Of a stretch of DNA of 64,000 bases, positions 55,001-62,097 are shown in pieces. A program made the position numbers and the translations under genes. The first letter of the stretch is position 1, and every line of letters begins with the position of its first letter. The notes beneath the pieces are model-generated. The model had not been told where the DNA came from and did no database searches. It saw only the letters and a program-made list of their open reading frames with translations. The DNA is from an uncultured Collinsella sp. (lineage in GTDB: Bacteria; Actinomycetota; Coriobacteriia; Coriobacteriales; Coriobacteriaceae): assembly GCA_900543025.1 (NCBI GenBank), contig UQPP01000005.1:1-64000 (forward strand). The letters are read 5' to 3'.

Positions 55001-55380
55001 AGTACGACGAGCCCGGTACGCACGTCTACACCATCAGCGAGGTCAAGGGCGACGAGGTCGGTATGACCTACAACAAGTCCGTCTTTACCGTGACCGTCAA
55101 CGTGGTCGATGACGGCGAGGGCAACCTCAAGGCGAACGTCGCCTTTACCAAGGGCGACAAGAGCGTCGAGGGTATCGTGTTCAACAACACGTACAAGAAG
55201 CCCGAGACGCCCGTGCCGACGCCCGATCCCGGCACGCCCAAGACCGTGACGAATATCGTCAAGACGGTCAAGGGTTTCCTGCCCACCACGGGTGACCAGC
55301 AGGCCGCCGCTCTGCTTATGACATTTGTCATCGCCATGGCCGGCGTCGGAGCCCTGGTCTGGGGTATCCGTAAGCGCTAG
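49093..55380 (+). CDS. giant LPxTG surface protein with VWA domain and ten FctA/Cna-B-like repeats
   Basis: 2095 residues. Signal peptide 1-33 (hydrophobic stretch, then AAAFAM). A von Willebrand A domain (about 110-360) has the metal site DASGSMD. Ten repeats follow, starting near residues 697, 825, 947, 1085, 1204, 1325, 1486, 1622, 1803 and 1922, each with a K-x-L-(T/E)GR motif, FxFxL strand and an FxNTY end typical of FctA/Spy0128 pilin-type domains with Lys-Asn isopeptide bonds. Repeats 3 and 8 are close copies; 8 carries a 45-residue acidic insert. It ends with the sorting signal LPTTGD (2063), a helix and GIRKR. Likely an adhesin or pilus tip protein. Confidence 0.95.
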   Translation: MGKYTRGLLAVILAVVLVLPAAAFAMLPEANARSSTGMDGPIMTGKVADPDTSGRWEIWAAGHGGNKVTTQNVGRIWTDKTVKATEENEESDFLTTLSAMSSTSNSTVTVTTPLDIVMVLDASGSMDHEMGGGDPTRRIDALESAASSFIDAIAKQNEGIEGVDRQHKVAIVKFAGKTSNNIGNETYRDGGYTYNYTQVMKDLTDCSGGNVKALKHRIAQITPAGATRADNGLQLAEGITSGRADAKKIVVFFTDGTPTKIDKFDPTVANAAVAAAKNMKDSKATVYTIGIFDGADPSAGIQDSGKSQKENKFMQAVSSNYPNATAWDTHGTRAENSDYYKSATNAEELKKVFDDISQAITSEPPYPTEIHKGYDETKSGYITFTDELGDFMQVDGFTEVVINGTPFTEASKTVNKETNTDTYEFAGKAKDLLITVQRAGDDNPQKGDTVTVNIPASLIPLSHFKTVDGKLSVDTVKPIQVKYASSVKKGALDNLFTPEKVTGLKDYIESNTAVANGAKTVSFYANKWSGGALGDTVATFEPADTNRYYYFQKQTPIYADKDCTQPAKNSLADTGTYYYKDEFEEQGANGEAKSATAVIEFIGRDAAKFDGAIVADKDGNLSFSVGTARLAFIDELHTAKKSVGDNNTGTATDVLNPKWNNMSAKAAATHVNSYLGNNGKISFAYDMTPAMVNTKASFGLTKVLEGRAWTDTDTFEFGLTSEGNAPMPATTTAIVHGADLDDKGKAAIDFGTIEYTEPGTYVYKVSEKHAGTTIDGIAYSGSVAEITVTVTPNKKGELSAAVKVAWSEAEVTEFKNVYAADPVESSVTDQITVAKSLTGRDLTEGEFSFELREVKGEDSELIETVANAADGKVTFSAIKYTEIGQHTYKLHEVKGNAGGIDYDDAVYTIVTTIADNGKGQLVATHELKDAKDVKSIEFKNVYTTNAAEVSLVGKKNLQVADGLTPADIAGKFTFTVTGEDGAPMPANASVTNHAKGKVDFGKITFTLDDLNKALGEKPEKREHTFTYTVTEFGEVAGVTNDAKLSREVSFTVTDDGKGNLKVSHKPDGDVAFTFTNTYNVTPVETSVTDQITANKVLTGRELAAGEFSFELVEGDKVVAKGTNAADGTIAMDKTIYDKPGEHTYTLREVNGGTISKGITYGDAKYTIETTITDKGDGTLKAEHVLKDATAATFRNTYSVTPTDAELDFDLSKAIDGREWTDGDEFSFTITAPDGAPLPDPATVTVSKHDAKDDIAAIKFGKIRYTAAGTYKYEIRENAGNTVGMTYDSHVATAEVTVTEDGDGNLTANVTKKENGRFTNTYRTELNYTAAGGLWLSKYLDGRPMTEGQFTFTVTPADDASARALGLLPGANSFKSPAAAEATVGLIDILSGHEVKFTQADAGKTFKYTVAEKNDGQPGYTYDDAVRTVTIAIADDTAGTLTATTTVSGGPEGTHETVHKSGENKVEKALVPFHNSYSAMTNTPGGTAAQVVATKTLTGRPMADGEFWFGIAYQGELVAYENLKPNIGGHVSFDTLHYDTKMLANLEAAGLAYRTDKDGKLAWTINYTAYEDLFGLPNGVSATTWSFGFKVIVVDNGDGTLTATVDYGGVEPLFENAYGADAVDAALTGTKKLQVAEGLTPADITGKFTFTVTADEAGAPMPERTTVTNDAAGNVDFGKIHFTLEDLNRALGVTDDATDKAEADEADDVDADEAEAGADADANADEPGDESEPAAPTAPRSHTFAYTVTETGSAPGVTNDANATRKVSYTVTDDGTGHLSVKREGDDGAAFTFTNTYSVAPTDSSVTDQVKTVKRLTGRDLAAGEFTFDLLEDDVVVASGANDANGTVTLSPIRYEAPGTHTYTLREACPNALGLYKGVTYDGTTYTVVTTVSDNGDGTLTAAHKLEGATESAGFTNKYHAMPTQVSIGAIKVLEGRELKKDEFSFKLVGEDIESTVTNDADGKIGFDKFEYDEPGTHVYTISEVKGDEVGMTYNKSVFTVTVNVVDDGEGNLKANVAFTKGDKSVEGIVFNNTYKKPETPVPTPDPGTPKTVTNIVKTVKGFLPTTGDQQAAALLMTFVIAMAGVGALVWGIRKR

Positions 55381-55392
55381 GCACGTCGACAG

Positions 55393-55418
55393 CGCCCGGG
55401 GCCAAAAGGCCCCGGGCG
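55393..55418 (+). terminator. hairpin after the giant surface protein gene
   Basis: Perfect 11-bp stem CGCCCGGGGCC with its complement around AAAA, 13 bases after the stop; no T-run. Confidence 0.7.
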
Positions 55419-55455
55419 GCCGGCAGGGCTAAATCCCGACCTACTCCTACCCCCA

Positions 55456-55497
55456 GCCGCCACGGAGGCATCTCCCTCCTCCGTGGTGGCGCTTTTG
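55456..55497 (+). terminator. terminator
   Basis: AGCCGCCACGGAGG pairs with CCTCCGTGGTGGC (one G-T) and CTTTTG follows. Probably the real end of the surface-protein transcript. Confidence 0.75.
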
Positions 55498-55517
55498 TGC
55501 GTTGGGGAGGAGGGCGC

Positions 55518-55677
55518 GCCACGAAACCGGCCCATCTACTACGTTTAGCCCCTTACCCCCAACCATGCCGAAAAGCGCAAAAACAAAACCGCAGGTAGAA
55601 CGCCTGCGGTTTTGTTCAAAACGAAGGTATGGTCAGGGGTATTGAGTCAAACGTAGTAGATGGGCCGATTTCGTGGC
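55518..55677 (+). repeat. nested palindrome, arm type B (copy 3)
   Basis: 160 bp, with CCCATCTACTACGTTTA arms; middle arms CCCCCAACCATGCCG / GGTATGGTCAGGGG; inner hairpin ACCGCAGGTAGAACGCCTGC with A- and T-runs, the most regular of the inner hairpins. Confidence 0.9.
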
Positions 55678-55770
55678 GGGCGGTTTCGGCTGATCCCTTG
55701 GGGACGGAGGAAAACGGCTCATTTTGGTCCCGCGAGGCTGGCGGAGACACTCGTGCAGGGCCGCCCGAAC

Positions 55771-55922
55771 AAAACTATGCCGGTTTACGGGGCTGAGTTA
55801 CGAGTCCCCAACCATGCCGATATTCGTGAAAATAAAACCGCAGGTAGACGAGCCGTCATTTTGCAGAAAACGCGGGTATGGATGGGGGTCCTGAGTCTGG
55901 CCCCGTAAACCGGCATAGTTTT
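55771..55922 (+). repeat. nested palindrome, arm type A (copy 3)
   Basis: 152 bp with the AACTATGCCGGTTTACGGGG arms; middle arms CCCCAACCATGCCG / GGGTATGGATGGGGG; inner hairpin degenerate (ACCGCAGGTAGACGAGCCGT). Confidence 0.88.
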
Positions 55923-55983
55923 GAAATGGCATTAAATCGGCAGCAGCCATTTTGCTATGCCGGGGCGGTCGGTCGTTGGGTAA

Positions 55984-56613
55984 TTACCCTCGCAGGTAGG
56001 CGATGGCGATCTGCGTGCGGTTGCGCAGGCCCATTTTGGCAAGGATCGAGCTGATGTGGTTGCGTACGGTGCCTTCGCCCATGTAGGCGGTGGCGGCAAT
56101 TTCCTTGTTGTCGAGGCCGCGGGCGATGAGCTCGGCGACTTCGAACTCGCGGTCGGTCAGGCTGACAAAGGCCGCGGGCCGGCGGGCCGTGCCGGCCTCG
56201 ACGCCCGCCCCATCAAAGTTGATATCCTCGATCGCCTTGCCCTCGAGCACGCGTTTGCCGCTCATGACCTGCGCCAACGCTGGCGGAATGGCGGCGACAT
56301 CGGTTTTGATCAGATAGCCGCGGGCACCCAGCTTGAGCGCCGACACAATGTACTCGTCATCCGAGAATGTCGTCAGAAACACCACGCGCGCCGCAGGGTC
56401 GCGCCCGAGGATCTCGCGTGCCGCCGATAGGCCGTCGCGTCCCGGCATCTGGATGTCGAGCAGTGCGATATCGGGTGCGTGCTCGGCGTAGAGCGCCACC
56501 GCATCGTTGCCGTTGGCGCCGGTGCCCACCACCTCGATCTGCGGCTGGGCGCCCAGGATAATCTTGAGCGAATCGACCACCAAGCGGTCGTCGTCGACAA
56601 CAATAAGCCTCAT
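55984..56613 (-). CDS. NarL/LuxR-family response regulator
   Basis: 209 residues. Receiver domain 1-120 with Asp8/9, phospho-acceptor Asp53 (LLDIQMPGRDG), Thr80-81 and Lys103. LuxR-type HTH at about 149-209 (LTDREFEVAELIARGLDNKE). Its first four bases overlap the kinase stop (ATGA). As the divergent operon encodes an ABC-2 transporter, the pair may control it, as LiaRS- or DesKR-like systems often do; this is inference from position. Confidence 0.95.
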   Translation of the reverse strand: MRLIVVDDDRLVVDSLKIILGAQPQIEVVGTGANGNDAVALYAEHAPDIALLDIQMPGRDGLSAAREILGRDPAARVVFLTTFSDDEYIVSALKLGARGYLIKTDVAAIPPALAQVMSGKRVLEGKAIEDINFDGAGVEAGTARRPAAFVSLTDREFEVAELIARGLDNKEIAATAYMGEGTVRNHISSILAKMGLRNRTQIAIAYLRG

Positions 56614-57755
56614 CGGCCCTCATCTCCTTGCGGTTTGGGAACGGTGGCAAACACGCGCCAGCCGCCGGCGCCGGCACGCGGACCGGCGGTGAAGGTGCCG
56701 TCAAGCGCCTCGACGCGCTCGCGCATGGAGGCGAGCCCCATGCCTTCTGCGACGTTGCTGCTGCTCGCCGGGGTCGCGTCCACGCCATCATCGGTAACGA
56801 TGAGCTGGTAAAACGACGGATGCTCCATGCACCGCACGGTAATGGTTTTGGCATGGGCGTGGCGCATGGCGTTGGAAAGCGCCTCGCGCAGGACCGCCGC
56901 AAAGCAGTTGGCGACATTTGCGGACGCATGCTCGGCCAAAACTTCAAGCTCAATCTGCGGGCCGCCGTCCGAGCGCGCGCCTTCAACAATGCGTTCGAGC
57001 TGCACGGAAAGGTCGACGGCGTTGTCGTTGAGCGCGTGGACGCTGGCGCGCACAAGCTGGAGCGCCTCGTCAACCGTGCGTTTAACGTCGGCGAAATCGG
57101 CGGCGACGCCAGGCTCGTCGGCGTGGACCACGCGTAGGGCTTCGGCCTGCAGTGAGGCGCGCGTGAGCTGGTGCCCGACGTTATCGTGGATCTCGCGCGC
57201 GATGCGGGCGCGTTCGGCGAGCGTCGCGAGCTCGACTTCGTAGTCCTGGCGGTCGGCGAGGTCGCGGTTGCGCGCCTCGAGTGCCAGGGCGCGTTCTTGC
57301 AGCTTGTCGCGGGTGCGACGCATGCGTTCCTGTTCGCGCTCCAGCTGCGCGGTGCGCAGCGACAGCAACGTGGCGGCGACCGAAAGGATGGCGGTTAGCA
57401 GCAGCGTTCGGGTGGTGAGCGCGCCGCCGCGAAGGTCCGCGACAAGCGCGCAGACAAACACGGCGCCAATCGCCAGCGCGGGCCAGATGCGTTCACGGCG
57501 CACGCGTCGCGCGATGTCATAGAGGGCGAGAGGCGCAAACGGCACAAACGGCGGCACGAAGACAGCCGCGATGATGTAAACGTAACTTGCGGTCTTGCTT
57601 GCGCGGCGCGTGCGTTCCCCCTGTGCGACCTCGGCCAGTGAGGTGGCAATAACGCCAAGGCAAAACGCCGCAACCAGACGAGCGTCCACAGCAAGGCCCG
57701 TGGCGGCTGCGATACAGCACGCCAGCACGATCGATTTGTCGAATAGCCTGTTCAT
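56610..57755 (-). CDS. HisKA_3 sensor histidine kinase (DesK/LiaS-like)
   Basis: 381 residues. Residues 1-130 hold about six short membrane helices with small loops, so the signal is probably sensed in the membrane. A coiled-coil (about 135-175) leads to the dimerisation helix with His190 (RIAREIHDNVGHQLT). The ATPase domain has LREALSNAMRHAHA and DDGVDATPASS, with GMGLASMRERV. The start at 57755 is chosen by homology of the first helix; no Shine-Dalgarno precedes it (see the promoter entry). The stop overlaps the regulator start. Confidence 0.94.
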   Translation of the reverse strand: MNRLFDKSIVLACCIAAATGLAVDARLVAAFCLGVIATSLAEVAQGERTRRASKTASYVYIIAAVFVPPFVPFAPLALYDIARRVRRERIWPALAIGAVFVCALVADLRGGALTTRTLLLTAILSVAATLLSLRTAQLEREQERMRRTRDKLQERALALEARNRDLADRQDYEVELATLAERARIAREIHDNVGHQLTRASLQAEALRVVHADEPGVAADFADVKRTVDEALQLVRASVHALNDNAVDLSVQLERIVEGARSDGGPQIELEVLAEHASANVANCFAAVLREALSNAMRHAHAKTITVRCMEHPSFYQLIVTDDGVDATPASSSNVAEGMGLASMRERVEALDGTFTAGPRAGAGGWRVFATVPKPQGDEGR

Positions 57756-57761
57756 ACGGGT

Positions 57762-57767
57762 ATTGTA
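57762..57767 (-). promoter_or_regulatory. -10 box implying a leaderless transcript of the kinase gene
   Basis: On the minus strand TACAAT lies six bases before the ATG (TACAATACCCGTATG) with an upstream GCG. A start site at the normal distance would fall at or next to the A of the ATG. No ribosome site is visible. Confidence 0.45.
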
Positions 57768-57954
57768 CGCGAAGCTGCGCGTGGTGGAGGGGCCGCCTAG
57801 CGCAACCGTGACATTCCTCCCGCACGGTGGGGCGGTCGCGTCAGCGGGCCACGCGACCGAGCCCCCGCACTCGTGACAAAGCTCACTGGTGCGCGCCGTC
57901 CGCTCCTGCGATGATGCAATCGTACCGGGCCGCAAGCAACAGAAGGGCCGCCTC

Positions 57955-58893
57955 ATGACAGACATCGTCCACGTCGAAAACCTCGTCAAGCGCTATGACG
58001 ATCTTATCGCGCTCGACCACTTTAACCTGAGCATCGCCCCCGGCGAGATCTTTGGCCTGCTCGGCCCCAACGGCTCGGGCAAAACCACGTCCATCAACTG
58101 TATCCTGCAGCTGCTTGCCTACGACAAAGGCACCATCGAGCTCTTTGGCGAGCCCATGACGCCCGCTCGCTACGACCTCAAGCGCCGCATCGGCGTGGTG
58201 CCGCAACAGGTGGCGGTGTTCGACGAGCTCACCGTGCGCGAGAACATCGACTATTTCTGCAGCCTTTACGTTAGCGACCGCAAGCGCCGCCGCGCGCTGG
58301 TGGACGAGGCGATCGACTTTGTCGGCTTGGGCGACTTTACCAAGTTTCGCCCCGGCAAGCTCTCGGGCGGCCTGGCGCGTCGCCTCAACATCGCCTGCGG
58401 CATCGCGCACAAGCCCGAGCTCATCTTCTTTGACGAGCCCACGGTGGCGGTCGACCCGCAGAGTCGCAACGCCATCCTGGAGGGCATCTGCCGCCTGCGC
58501 GACGAGGGCGCCACGGTGGTGTATACCAGCCATTATATGGAGGAAGTCGAGCAGATCTGCAGCCGCATCATGATCATGGACGGCGGGCGCGTGCTGGCGC
58601 AGGGCACTAACGACGAACTCAAGCGCATGATTCAGATGGGCGAGAAGATCGTGATCGAGGTCGGCGAGGTGCCGAGCGCGGCGCTCGGTGCCGTCGCGAG
58701 CCTGCCGCATGTCCTGGACCTGTCGGCGACGGCGGGCCAGCTCACGTTTTCGTGCGAGGCGAGGCCGCATAACCTGACGGACATTCTCGATGCGCTGCGC
58801 TCGCATGACGTGGCGCTTGGCCGCATTTATTCCGAGCCGCCGACCCTCAACGACGTGTTCCTCGAGATCACCGGCCGCGAGCTGCGCGACTAG
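57955..58893 (+). CDS. ABC-2-type transporter ATPase
   Basis: 312 residues. Walker A GPNGSGKTT (about 38-46), Q-loop VVPQQ, signature LSGGLARRL, Walker B LIFFDEPTVAVDPQ and the switch His in YTSHYMEEVE. The C-terminal 80 residues form the small domain common in drug/lantibiotic exporters (DrrA-like). AGAAGGG precedes the ATG at 57955. It leads a three-gene operon with two permeases, divergent from the two-component genes. Confidence 0.95.
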   Translation: MTDIVHVENLVKRYDDLIALDHFNLSIAPGEIFGLLGPNGSGKTTSINCILQLLAYDKGTIELFGEPMTPARYDLKRRIGVVPQQVAVFDELTVRENIDYFCSLYVSDRKRRRALVDEAIDFVGLGDFTKFRPGKLSGGLARRLNIACGIAHKPELIFFDEPTVAVDPQSRNAILEGICRLRDEGATVVYTSHYMEEVEQICSRIMIMDGGRVLAQGTNDELKRMIQMGEKIVIEVGEVPSAALGAVASLPHVLDLSATAGQLTFSCEARPHNLTDILDALRSHDVALGRIYSEPPTLNDVFLEITGRELRD

Positions 58894-58902
58894 GGGGCAG
58901 CC

Positions 58903-60090
58903 ATGTTCAACACCATTATTATTACGGTCAAGACGCTGCTGCGCCGACCGAGTACGTGGGTCTGGGGCGCTCTCTTTCCCATCGCGCTTTCCACGATGTT
59001 CATGTTTATGTTTGCGAATCTGAGCTCCGACGGCACGGTCGACCCGGTGCCGGTTGCCGTCATAGCGGACGAGGCCTGGGACGCCTCGACCTTTAAGGAC
59101 GTGGCGACGTCGCTTGCCAAGGAGAGCGACGATCAGCTGCTCGAGATTCACGAGTGCGACGACGCAGCCGATGCGAACCGTGCGCTTAAGGCCGGCGAGG
59201 TCGCGGGCATCTATACGGTCGACGACGCAGGCGTACCCAAGCTCACGCTGCTGTCGAGCTACGACAGCTCGCGTGCGTCGTCGGTGCTCACCGACCGCAG
59301 CATTTTGGAGACGGTGGCAAGCTCGTATACACAAAATGCCGAGCTCATGTCCCAGATTGCCCAGGACAGCCTGGCGGCGCTCGCCGACCCGGAGGCGGTT
59401 GCGCGCGCCCTGTCGCTCGAGGGCAGTACCCGCCGCGTAAGCCTGACACGCAGCACACCCGATGGCACGGTCATCTACTATTACGCGCTCTTTGGCCTGG
59501 TGGCGATGATGTCTGCCGAGTTTGCTGCTTTGAGCGTTGTCGATCTGCAGTCCAATCTGTCGGGCCTCGGCGCGCGTCGCTGCGTGGGCGGTCTTTCCAA
59601 GACGGCGTCGCTGGCTGGCATCTTTGTCGGCTCGTGGCTGGTTTCCTTCGCCTCGATGGCGATCGCAATCGGCTACGTGCGCCTGGTCGTGGGCGTCGAC
59701 TTTGGCGGGCGCGAGGGGCTGTGTCTGGTGGGCGGCGCCGCTTCCGCGCTTGCCGCCACGGGCTTGGGGCTCTTTGTGGGCACGCTTCCCGTTAAGGGCG
59801 GCAAGGCGTCCAAGTCGGGCATCCTCACGGGCTTTGCTACCACGTGCGCCCTGTTCTCCGGCCTCTACGGCGAGCCGGCGATGGCGCTTGCCGACGACGT
59901 CGCCCGCGCCTGCCCGGCCGAGTGCTGGTTCAACCCCGTCAAGCTCATCTGCGACATGTTCAATCGCCTGTATTTCTTTGAAGACCTGGGGCCCTTCGCC
60001 GTTCGCGCCGGCGCGCTCGTCCTGATGGCGCTGCTGTTCGTTGCCGCCGCCACGCTGATCTTTGGAAGGAGCCGCTATGAGCACCTTTAA
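58903..60090 (+). CDS. ABC-2-type permease 1
   Basis: 395 residues. One N-terminal helix, a large outside domain of about 160 residues (DPVPVAVIADEAWD...), then about five helices with the ABC-2 layout. It starts nine bases after the ATPase stop and overlaps the next gene by 14 bases. Exported substrate unknown. Confidence 0.9.
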   Translation: MFNTIIITVKTLLRRPSTWVWGALFPIALSTMFMFMFANLSSDGTVDPVPVAVIADEAWDASTFKDVATSLAKESDDQLLEIHECDDAADANRALKAGEVAGIYTVDDAGVPKLTLLSSYDSSRASSVLTDRSILETVASSYTQNAELMSQIAQDSLAALADPEAVARALSLEGSTRRVSLTRSTPDGTVIYYYALFGLVAMMSAEFAALSVVDLQSNLSGLGARRCVGGLSKTASLAGIFVGSWLVSFASMAIAIGYVRLVVGVDFGGREGLCLVGGAASALAATGLGLFVGTLPVKGGKASKSGILTGFATTCALFSGLYGEPAMALADDVARACPAECWFNPVKLICDMFNRLYFFEDLGPFAVRAGALVLMALLFVAAATLIFGRSRYEHL

Positions 60091-61282
60091 GACCGCGCTT
60101 CGCATGGCGCTGGCGCACCCGTTCTACCTGCTCATCTATACGGTGTTCATCTCGCTCATGGGCGTATTCATCGCGGCCTCGGTGAGCTGGAACTCGTCGC
60201 AGCTTGCCGAGTACGAGCCCTACGACACCAACGTGATCGTGGTCGACCGCGACAATAGCGACCTTTCGCGTGCACTTACCAAGCACCTGGGTTCGCGTTT
60301 TGAGCTGGTCACGGGCATCGGCGACGATACATACGATCTTGCGGACGCGCTCTCCAAGAGCAACAGCGCCAAGGGCAGCGCCGACTGCGTGTTCTTTATC
60401 CCGGAGGGGTTTGAGGGCGACCTCGTTGCAGCCGCCCGTGCGGGGGAGTCCCTACCCAAGCTCGATGTGACCTACGGTGCCGGCACTATGGCGGCGGCGC
60501 TTTCGTCTGCCGAGGCCTCGCGCTGGATCTCGCTCGCGGGCGCTGCAGCCGCACTTGAGCCTGCTGCCTCCAACGGTGACGTCGCCAAGGCTGCCGAACA
60601 CGCGGCCACCGAGCGTGCCGAGGTCGAGATCGAGCAGGTCAAGGTCGACTCGACGGCCGCCGCAACGCTCGAGTCTTACTTCAACTTTGGCGCGTACGCG
60701 ATTATCTCGTCGGTCATCGTGTCGGTGGGCTTGGTGTTTTCGGGCATGAACGAGCCCGAGCGCGTGCGTCGTATGGATGCCGGCCCAATCTCCGAGCGCC
60801 AGCGTTCGCTTGCCGTGTTCGCGGCTGCTGCAGTGCTCACCGTCTGTATCTGGTTTGTGTCGAGCATGATGGGCGTCGTGGGCTTTGCCGGCGCGGTTGC
60901 CGAGGTCGGCGTGGGTCGCGTGTGCCTGGCGCTGGCGGCGACGTTTGCCCTGGCGTGCACGCCTCTGGCCGTTGGCTTTGCGCTGTCGAGCCTGGGTGCG
61001 CGCGAGGAGCTGCTTAACGGTGTGGGCAACCTGCTCGGCATGCTCATGACGTTTTTGGGCGGCGCTTGGATGCCGCTGTCGCTGATGGGCTCGGCCGTGC
61101 AGACGGTGGCGCACTTTGTGCCGACGTATTGGGTGAACGACGCGATTGGCAAGGCGCTCGCTTCGGATCTGACGTCCACCGTGTTGGGCGACATCGCCTG
61201 CGACCTGGGCGTCACCGTGCTCTTCGCCGCCGCCATTGCCGCCGTAGGCCTGGCCCTCTCACGCGCCAAATCCCGCGCCTAG
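60077..61282 (+). CDS. ABC-2-type permease 2
   Basis: 401 residues with the same plan as permease 1: an N-terminal helix, an outside domain with VIVVDRDNSDLSRALTKHLG (about 54-73), then five or six helices ending in a charged tail. The two permeases probably form a heterodimer. AAGGAG (60066-60071) precedes the ATG. Nothing convincing as a terminator follows within the 90-base gap. Confidence 0.9.
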   Translation: MSTFKTALRMALAHPFYLLIYTVFISLMGVFIAASVSWNSSQLAEYEPYDTNVIVVDRDNSDLSRALTKHLGSRFELVTGIGDDTYDLADALSKSNSAKGSADCVFFIPEGFEGDLVAAARAGESLPKLDVTYGAGTMAAALSSAEASRWISLAGAAAALEPAASNGDVAKAAEHAATERAEVEIEQVKVDSTAAATLESYFNFGAYAIISSVIVSVGLVFSGMNEPERVRRMDAGPISERQRSLAVFAAAAVLTVCIWFVSSMMGVVGFAGAVAEVGVGRVCLALAATFALACTPLAVGFALSSLGAREELLNGVGNLLGMLMTFLGGAWMPLSLMGSAVQTVAHFVPTYWVNDAIGKALASDLTSTVLGDIACDLGVTVLFAAAIAAVGLALSRAKSRA

Positions 61283-61375
61283 TCTGAAATAAATCCTAGC
61301 CCTCGCCCCAAAATAGTTCGCCAAGGTTTACTATTACATTCATAAAGTAGCAACAGGCTAACAATGGGGGATAGC

Positions 61376-62089
<714 letters not shown>

Positions 62090-62097
62090 GCGGCGCC

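Larger units (their letters stand above)
55498..55980. other. gene-free region filled by nested palindromes B3 and A3
   Basis: Holds palindrome B3 (55518-55677), the GGACGGAGGAAAACGGCTCA motif (about 55701-55720), and palindrome A3 (55771-55922). The remaining bases to the response-regulator stop (55923-55983) show nothing. Order is B then A, the reverse of the 48-kb locus. Confidence 0.8.

Noticed and set aside
57883..60105. Long minus-strand open frames such as this 740-codon one, also 62155-63954, 4158-5564 and the plus-strand 28229-29731
   Set aside because: They lie opposite well-supported genes in GC-rich DNA, lack recognisable motifs and have His/Arg/Ala-rich shadow composition.
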